Assembly (NCBI GenBank): GCA_904397845.1
Contig: CAJFOX010000019.1
Location: 1-64,000 of the forward strand
Length of the DNA stretch: 64,000 nucleotides
Reading direction: 5' to 3'
DNA from: an uncultured Oscillospiraceae bacterium
Lineage (GTDB): Bacteria; Bacillota; Clostridia; Oscillospirales; Ruminococcaceae
Shown here: positions 58,748 to 64,000 of the stretch, piece after piece
Position numbering within the stretch: the first letter of the stretch is position 1
Layout: each line of letters opens with the position of its first letter
Translations under genes and position numbers: made by a program
The notes under the pieces: generated by a model
What the model was told of the DNA's origin: nothing
Databases searched by the model: none
What the model saw: only the letters and a program-made list of their open reading frames with translations

Positions 58748-61700
58748 TTGGAATTTAATGTTTTTGAATCGATCAAAATTGGTTTGGCTTCCCCCGATCA
58801 GATCCGCCAGTGGTCGCACGGTGTGGTGGAAAAACCGGAGACAATCAATTACCGCACCCTGAAGCCGGAGCGGGACGGCCTGTTTTGTGAGCGTATTTTT
58901 GGGCCGACGAAGGACTGGGAATGCTACTGCGGCAAATACAAACGGCTGCGTTACAAAGGCAAGGTCTGTGAACGTTGCGGCGTAGAAGTGACCCGTGCCA
59001 AGGTTCGCCGGGAGCGGATGGGCCATATTGAGTTAGCAGCGCCGGTTTCCCATATCTGGTATTTTAAAGGGATCCCCTCGCGGATGGGCCTGATTTTGGA
59101 TATGTCCCCCCGCCTTTTGGAAAAAGTGCTGTATTTTGCATCCTATGTTGTGACTGACCCGGGTCGGACCCCATTAGAGCTAAAACAGCTGCTGAATGAA
59201 AAAGAATACCGTGAAATGCGGGAGAAATACGAGGACGACTTCAAGGCAGGCATGGGTGCGGAAGCCATCAAAGAGTTGCTGGCCCAAATCGACCTGGAGA
59301 AGCTTTACAATGAGTTAATGGAAGAGATGGAGAATGCTTCCGGTCAAAAACGCATCCGGCTGCTCAAGCGGTTGGAAGTAGTAGAAGCGTTCAAAAAATC
59401 AGGTAACGATCCTACGTGGATGATTCTGGACGTAGTGCCGGTTATCCCGCCGGATCTCCGCCCTATGGTACAGCTGGATGGCGGTCGTTTTGCCACCAGC
59501 GACCTGAATGACCTTTACCGCAGGGTTATTAACCGGAACAACCGCCTGAAGCGCCTGCTGGAGCTGGGCGCACCGGATATCATTGTGCGTAACGAAAAAC
59601 GAATGCTGCAAGAAGCGGTGGATGCCTTGATTGATAACGGCCGCCGCGGACGTCCAGTTACCGGGCCCAATAACCGCCCGCTGAAATCCTTGTCCGATAT
59701 GCTCAAGGGCAAGCAGGGACGATTCCGTCAGAATCTGCTGGGTAAGCGCGTCGACTACTCCGGCCGTTCGGTTATCGTCGTGGGTCCGGAACTGAAAATG
59801 TATCAGTGCGGCCTCCCGAAAGAGATGGCGCTAGAGTTGTTCAAACCTTTCGTCATGAAGCGTCTGGTAGATACCGGCGCGGCGACTAATATCAAAAACG
59901 CTAGAAAAATGGTGGAGCGCGCCCGCACAGAGGTTTGGGATGCTCTGGATATTGTGATTAAGGATCATCCGGTTTTGTTGAATCGTGCTCCTACCTTGCA
60001 CAGACTGGGCATTCAGGCTTTTGAACCGGTGCTGGTGGAGGGCCGTGCGCTGAAACTGCATCCACTGGTTTGTACCGCTTACAACGCCGACTTTGACGGC
60101 GATCAGATGGCGGTTCATGTGCCGCTGTCCGCGGAGGCACAGGCGGAAGCGCGCTTTTTAATGCTGGCGGCTAACAACCTGCTGAAGCCTTCTGACGGCC
60201 GCCCGGTAACAGTTCCGACCCAGGATATGGTGCTCGGCTCCTATTACCTGACATTGGAAAAAGATGGAGAACCTGGCGAAGGCAAAGCGTTTACAAGCGT
60301 GGAAGAGGCGATGATGGCTTACGATGAAGGCGTTATCGGTCTGCATGCAAAAATAAAGGTCCGCAAGACAAAGATGATCGAAGGGGAGATGTATTCTCAG
60401 ATCATCGAAACCACTATGGGACGGATTATTTTTAACGATCCAATCCCCCAGGATTTGGGTTACGTGGATCGCAGCAAACCGGAAAACATGTTCAAGCTGG
60501 AAGTCGAGTTCTTAGTTGGCAAAAAGGAATTAGGGCAGATCATAGAAAAATGCATCCGCGTCCACGGTACCGCTACCACCGCTGAGGTGCTGGACAAGAT
60601 CAAAGCGCAGGGTTTTAAATATTCTACCCGCAGCGCGATTACTGTCGCTGTATGTGATGCCGTAATCCCGCCCCAGAAAAAGGTTTTGATGGAAGAAGCC
60701 GATCAGAAGATCGAAAAAATCACCAAGCAGTACCGCAGGGGACTTATCTCTGATGAGGAGCGGTATCAGATGGTCATTAAGACCTGGAATGAAACCACTG
60801 ACAAGGTGGCGGATGCGCTAAAAAATAACCTTGACAAATATAATCCTATCTTTATGATGGCGGATTCCGGCGCCCGTGGTAGTATGAACCAGATCCGCCA
60901 GCTGGCGGGTATGCGCGGACTGATTGCCAACACCTCTGGTAAGGCCATCGAAATCCCGATCCGTGCGAACTACCGCGAGGGATTGAACATTTTGGAATAT
61001 TTCATTTCCTCGCGAGGTGCGCGGAAAGGTCTGGCAGATACTGCGCTGCGTACTGCGGACTCGGGATATCTGACCCGCCGTTTGGTGGATGTTTCCCAAG
61101 AAGTTATTATCCGGCAGCACGATTGCGGCACCCACGAAGGAATTGAGGTCTGTGATATCCGTGATGGCAATGAGATGATTGAACCGTTCTCTGAACGCCT
61201 GATAGGTCGTTATCCAGTGGAGGACGTGCTTCATCCTGAAACCGGGGAACTGCTGGTGTCCAAGGACAAGATGATGAATGAAAGCGACGCCAAGAAAATT
61301 ATGGATGCAGGCATTACCAAGCTGAAGATTCGCTCCATCCTCAACTGTGAGTCGAAGTACGGCGTCTGTGCCAAATGCTATGGCGACAACCTGGCCAACG
61401 GCAAGCCTGTTGCGGTTGGCGAAGCGGTGGGCATTATCGCGGCGCAGTCCATCGGCGAACCCGGCACGCAGCTGACGATGCGTACCTTCCATACAGGAGG
61501 CATTGCATCGGCAGACGATATTACGCAGGGCTTGCCGCGTGTAGAAGAACTGTTTGAAGCCAGAAAACCCAAGCACCAGGCGATCATCAGCAAGACTTCT
61601 GGCGATGTCCGGATAGAAGAAATCAAGAAAAACCGCCATATTGTAGTGTTTAATAAAGAGACTCTGGAGGAGGAAAGCTACCTCATCCCTTATGGTTCCC

Positions 61701-62302
61701 GTTTGAAGGTTGCTGAGGGTGATCACGTGGAAGCCGGCGATATGTTGACCGAGGGATCGGTGAATCCCCATGACGTATTGGCTATTAAAGGGCCGCTGGC
61801 AGTGCAGGATTACCTGATCCAAGAGGTACAGCGTGTTTATCGGATGCAAGGTGTTGATATCAACGACAAGCACATAGAAGTCATTGTCCGCCAGATGATG
61901 CGCAAATGCCGTGTCGAGGATGCGGGCAGCACCAGTCTGATTACCGGTTCGCTGATTGACAAATCAGAGCTGATGGAAAAGAACCGCGAAATCCGTGAGC
62001 GGATTGCCGCTGGGGAAGAAGGCCTGCATGAGGCAACTGCTTCCACGCTGCTTTTGGGTATTACGAAAGCTTCGCTGGCTACCGACAGCTTTTTGTCAGC
62101 TGCGTCTTTCCAGGAGACCACTCGTGTATTGACCGAAGCTGCCATCAAGGGTAAGGTCGATCCGCTGTTGGGGCTGAAGGAGAACGTTATTATTGGCAAG
62201 CTGGTTCCGGCTGGCACTGGCATGAATTGTTATTCTAAGGTAGAATATCAAAGCGTCAATGCAAACCCTTATTTTAATGATATCAAGATCGATGTCGAAT
62301 AG
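58748..62302 (+). CDS. rpoC: DNA-directed RNA polymerase subunit beta'
   Basis: [71 protein letters not shown]. Confidence 0.98.
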   Translation: MEFNVFESIKIGLASPDQIRQWSHGVVEKPETINYRTLKPERDGLFCERIFGPTKDWECYCGKYKRLRYKGKVCERCGVEVTRAKVRRERMGHIELAAPVSHIWYFKGIPSRMGLILDMSPRLLEKVLYFASYVVTDPGRTPLELKQLLNEKEYREMREKYEDDFKAGMGAEAIKELLAQIDLEKLYNELMEEMENASGQKRIRLLKRLEVVEAFKKSGNDPTWMILDVVPVIPPDLRPMVQLDGGRFATSDLNDLYRRVINRNNRLKRLLELGAPDIIVRNEKRMLQEAVDALIDNGRRGRPVTGPNNRPLKSLSDMLKGKQGRFRQNLLGKRVDYSGRSVIVVGPELKMYQCGLPKEMALELFKPFVMKRLVDTGAATNIKNARKMVERARTEVWDALDIVIKDHPVLLNRAPTLHRLGIQAFEPVLVEGRALKLHPLVCTAYNADFDGDQMAVHVPLSAEAQAEARFLMLAANNLLKPSDGRPVTVPTQDMVLGSYYLTLEKDGEPGEGKAFTSVEEAMMAYDEGVIGLHAKIKVRKTKMIEGEMYSQIIETTMGRIIFNDPIPQDLGYVDRSKPENMFKLEVEFLVGKKELGQIIEKCIRVHGTATTAEVLDKIKAQGFKYSTRSAITVAVCDAVIPPQKKVLMEEADQKIEKITKQYRRGLISDEERYQMVIKTWNETTDKVADALKNNLDKYNPIFMMADSGARGSMNQIRQLAGMRGLIANTSGKAIEIPIRANYREGLNILEYFISSRGARKGLADTALRTADSGYLTRRLVDVSQEVIIRQHDCGTHEGIEVCDIRDGNEMIEPFSERLIGRYPVEDVLHPETGELLVSKDKMMNESDAKKIMDAGITKLKIRSILNCESKYGVCAKCYGDNLANGKPVAVGEAVGIIAAQSIGEPGTQLTMRTFHTGGIASADDITQGLPRVEELFEARKPKHQAIISKTSGDVRIEEIKKNRHIVVFNKETLEEESYLIPYGSRLKVAEGDHVEAGDMLTEGSVNPHDVLAIKGPLAVQDYLIQEVQRVYRMQGVDINDKHIEVIVRQMMRKCRVEDAGSTSLITGSLIDKSELMEKNREIRERIAAGEEGLHEATASTLLLGITKASLATDSFLSAASFQETTRVLTEAAIKGKVDPLLGLKENVIIGKLVPAGTGMNCYSKVEYQSVNANPYFNDIKIDVE

Positions 62303-62496
62303 TGCAAAAAGCAGTTTATGAAAATACAGGGGGATCAAATGTTTCCCCTGTATTTTTGCGTGTTTTCTTCGGTGGTTTCAGGAAATAATATTCCAAACAA
62401 ATGCGATTTTCATGCCGCTTTTTCGTTTTACGCATAAAACGTGAGAAATATACAATAATTTTTTCGGGAAACTGTACGTGTTTGATAAATCCGCTA

Positions 62497-62526
62497 TTGA
62501 CAAGGTTTGACTCGTAATGATAAAAT
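62497..62526 (+). promoter_or_regulatory. Candidate promoter of rpsL-rpsG-fusA
   Basis: TTGACA (62497-62502), 18 nt, TAAAAT (62521-62526). Confidence 0.65.
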
Positions 62527-62592
62527 AGTTAAGCTGTGTTCAATAGGTGAAGTATGCCTATTTGCAACACGAATCGTTGTTCTGTGTATCTG

Positions 62593-62619
62593 TGTAAAAG
62601 AGAGGTTCCTCTCTTTACA
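62593..62619 (+). other. Hairpin in rpsL 5' leader
   Basis: TGTAAAAGAGAGG tt CCTCTCTTTACA, no T-tract following. Confidence 0.6.
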
Positions 62620-62645
62620 ATATCATTCATGTAAGGAGGTGCAAT

Positions 62646-63071
62646 ATGCCTACTTTTAACCAGCTCGTTCGCAAAGGCAGAGAGGTGGTTGAGAAAAAGT
62701 CGACTGCGCCGGCATTGCTGAAAGGATGGAACTCCAAAAAGCGTGTGGCCATTGACCAGAACTCTCCCCAAAAACGCGGTGTATGTACTGCTATCAGAAC
62801 CGCAACACCGAAAAAACCGAACTCTGCATTGAGAAAGATCGCCAGAGTCAAGCTGACCAACGGAATCGAGGCTACCGCCTACATCCCCGGTATCGGCCAC
62901 AACCTGCAGGAGCATAGCGTTGTACTGATTCGTGGTGGACGTGTTAAGGACCTTCCTGGTGTTCGTTACCACATTATCCGTGGTACTTTGGATGCGCAGG
63001 GCGTTGCAAAAAGAATGCAGGCCCGTTCCAAATACGGCGCCAAACGTCCGAAGGCTGGTGCTTCGAAGTAA
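62646..63071 (+). CDS. rpsL: 30S ribosomal protein S12 (uS12)
   Basis: [24 protein letters not shown]...[32 protein letters not shown]. Confidence 0.98.
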   Translation: MPTFNQLVRKGREVVEKKSTAPALLKGWNSKKRVAIDQNSPQKRGVCTAIRTATPKKPNSALRKIARVKLTNGIEATAYIPGIGHNLQEHSVVLIRGGRVKDLPGVRYHIIRGTLDAQGVAKRMQARSKYGAKRPKAGASK

Positions 63072-63208
63072 GAAATTTCCGATTCAACTGATTTTTGCTG
63101 CTGATGCAGCGGTTAACATATAGATATGTTGCCGTCGTATTGGCACAACGGGAGTTTCGTCACTTTCGAGTACCAATGAATTCATACTATGTGAAGGAGG
63201 GAAGCAAA

Positions 63209-63679
63209 GTGCCAAGAAGAGGTAATATTGCAAAACGTGATGTTTTGCCTGATCCGCTTTACAATTCCAAACTGGTGACACGCCTGATTAACAGCGTAAT
63301 GTACGATGGAAAAAAAGGCGTTGCTCAGAGGATTGTATATGATGCGTTTGATATCGTAAAGGAAAAAACTGGCAAAGATCCTTTGGAAGCTTTCGAGGCT
63401 GCTATGGAGAATATCATGCCTGTTTTGGAGGTAAAGGCTCGCCGTGTCGGTGGTGCTACCTATCAAGTCCCGATTGAAGTCCGTCCGGAAAGGCGTGAAA
63501 CACTGGGTCTGCGCTGGGTAACCCTGTACGCCAGAAATCGTTCAGAAAGAACGATGAAGGAAAGACTGGCAGGAGAAATCATGGACGCCATCAACGAGCA
63601 GGGCGGCGCATTCAAAAAGCGTGAGGATACCCATAAGATGGCGGAGGCGAACAAAGCTTTTGCTCATTACAGATGGTAG
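63209..63679 (+). CDS. rpsG: 30S ribosomal protein S7 (uS7)
   Basis: [51 protein letters not shown] start 63209 after GAAGGAGG. Confidence 0.98.
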   Translation: MPRRGNIAKRDVLPDPLYNSKLVTRLINSVMYDGKKGVAQRIVYDAFDIVKEKTGKDPLEAFEAAMENIMPVLEVKARRVGGATYQVPIEVRPERRETLGLRWVTLYARNRSERTMKERLAGEIMDAINEQGGAFKKREDTHKMAEANKAFAHYRW

Positions 63680-63805
63680 TTTGTTATCCGATATTGGGTA
63701 ATATGCGGGTTTTGCACCCGCTGAAAACAAGGAAGCCCGGTTTGCGTGAGCTTTTTCAAAAGCTTTTGCAGACCTATTTGAGTGATTATCTTGAAGGAGG
63801 ACACT

Positions 63806-64000
63806 ATGCCAAGAGACGTTTCGCTTGAGCAAACTCGTAATATCGGCATAATGGCCCACATTGATGCTGGTAAAACTACCACAACCGAACGTATTTTGTA
63901 TTACACCGGCGTAAATCATAAAATCGGTGAAACGCATGATGGTTCGGCAACAATGGACTGGATGGCGCAGGAGCAGGAGAGAGGTATTACCATTACTTCG
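63806..64000 (+). CDS. fusA: Elongation factor G, N-terminal part (runs off window)
   Basis: [65 protein letters not shown]. Confidence 0.97.
   Translation, partial: MPRDVSLEQTRNIGIMAHIDAGKTTTTERILYYTGVNHKIGETHDGSATMDWMAQEQERGITITS

Noticed and set aside
60818-61873. 351-aa minus-strand ORF
   Set aside because: Antisense to rpoC.
1-64000. CRISPR arrays, IS elements, prophage, tRNA genes, T-box leaders
   Set aside because: No regularly spaced repeat array, transposase/integrase motif, tRNA T-arm or T-box GGGTGGNACCGCG motif was recognised on reading both strands; a tRNAscan/Infernal run would be needed to exclude them formally.

Overview
64-kb chromosomal window from a low-GC, endospore-forming Clostridia-like bacterium. 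Lineage is inferred from spoIIE, a DUF3794/LysM protein and overall gene style. The window runs from the 3' end of a 5S rRNA to the start of fusA. Core content: gltX, spoIIE, rlmB, prfA, a Sua5/YwlC protein, coaE, rpoB-rpoC, rpsL-rpsG-fusA, tcdA. Accessory content: (i) a secreted DxDxDGICD-repeat protein with an ECF sigma factor and an RsgI-like anti-sigma, next to a CsoR-family repressor and a heavy-metal P-type ATPase; (ii) two FrlB-like SIS deglycases with near-identical promoter/leader elements flanking a frame-disrupted M24 peptidase; (iii) a small glycan cluster; (iv) a BlaI/M56 (BlaR1-like) pair whose sensor half is a GLUG-like repeat domain; (v) an apparent pseudo-P-type ATPase next to rlmB; (vi) a two-gene chromate transporter plus LysR. 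No CRISPR array, transposase, prophage or tRNA was recognised. All calls come from reading the sequence and supplied translations; no database search was run.
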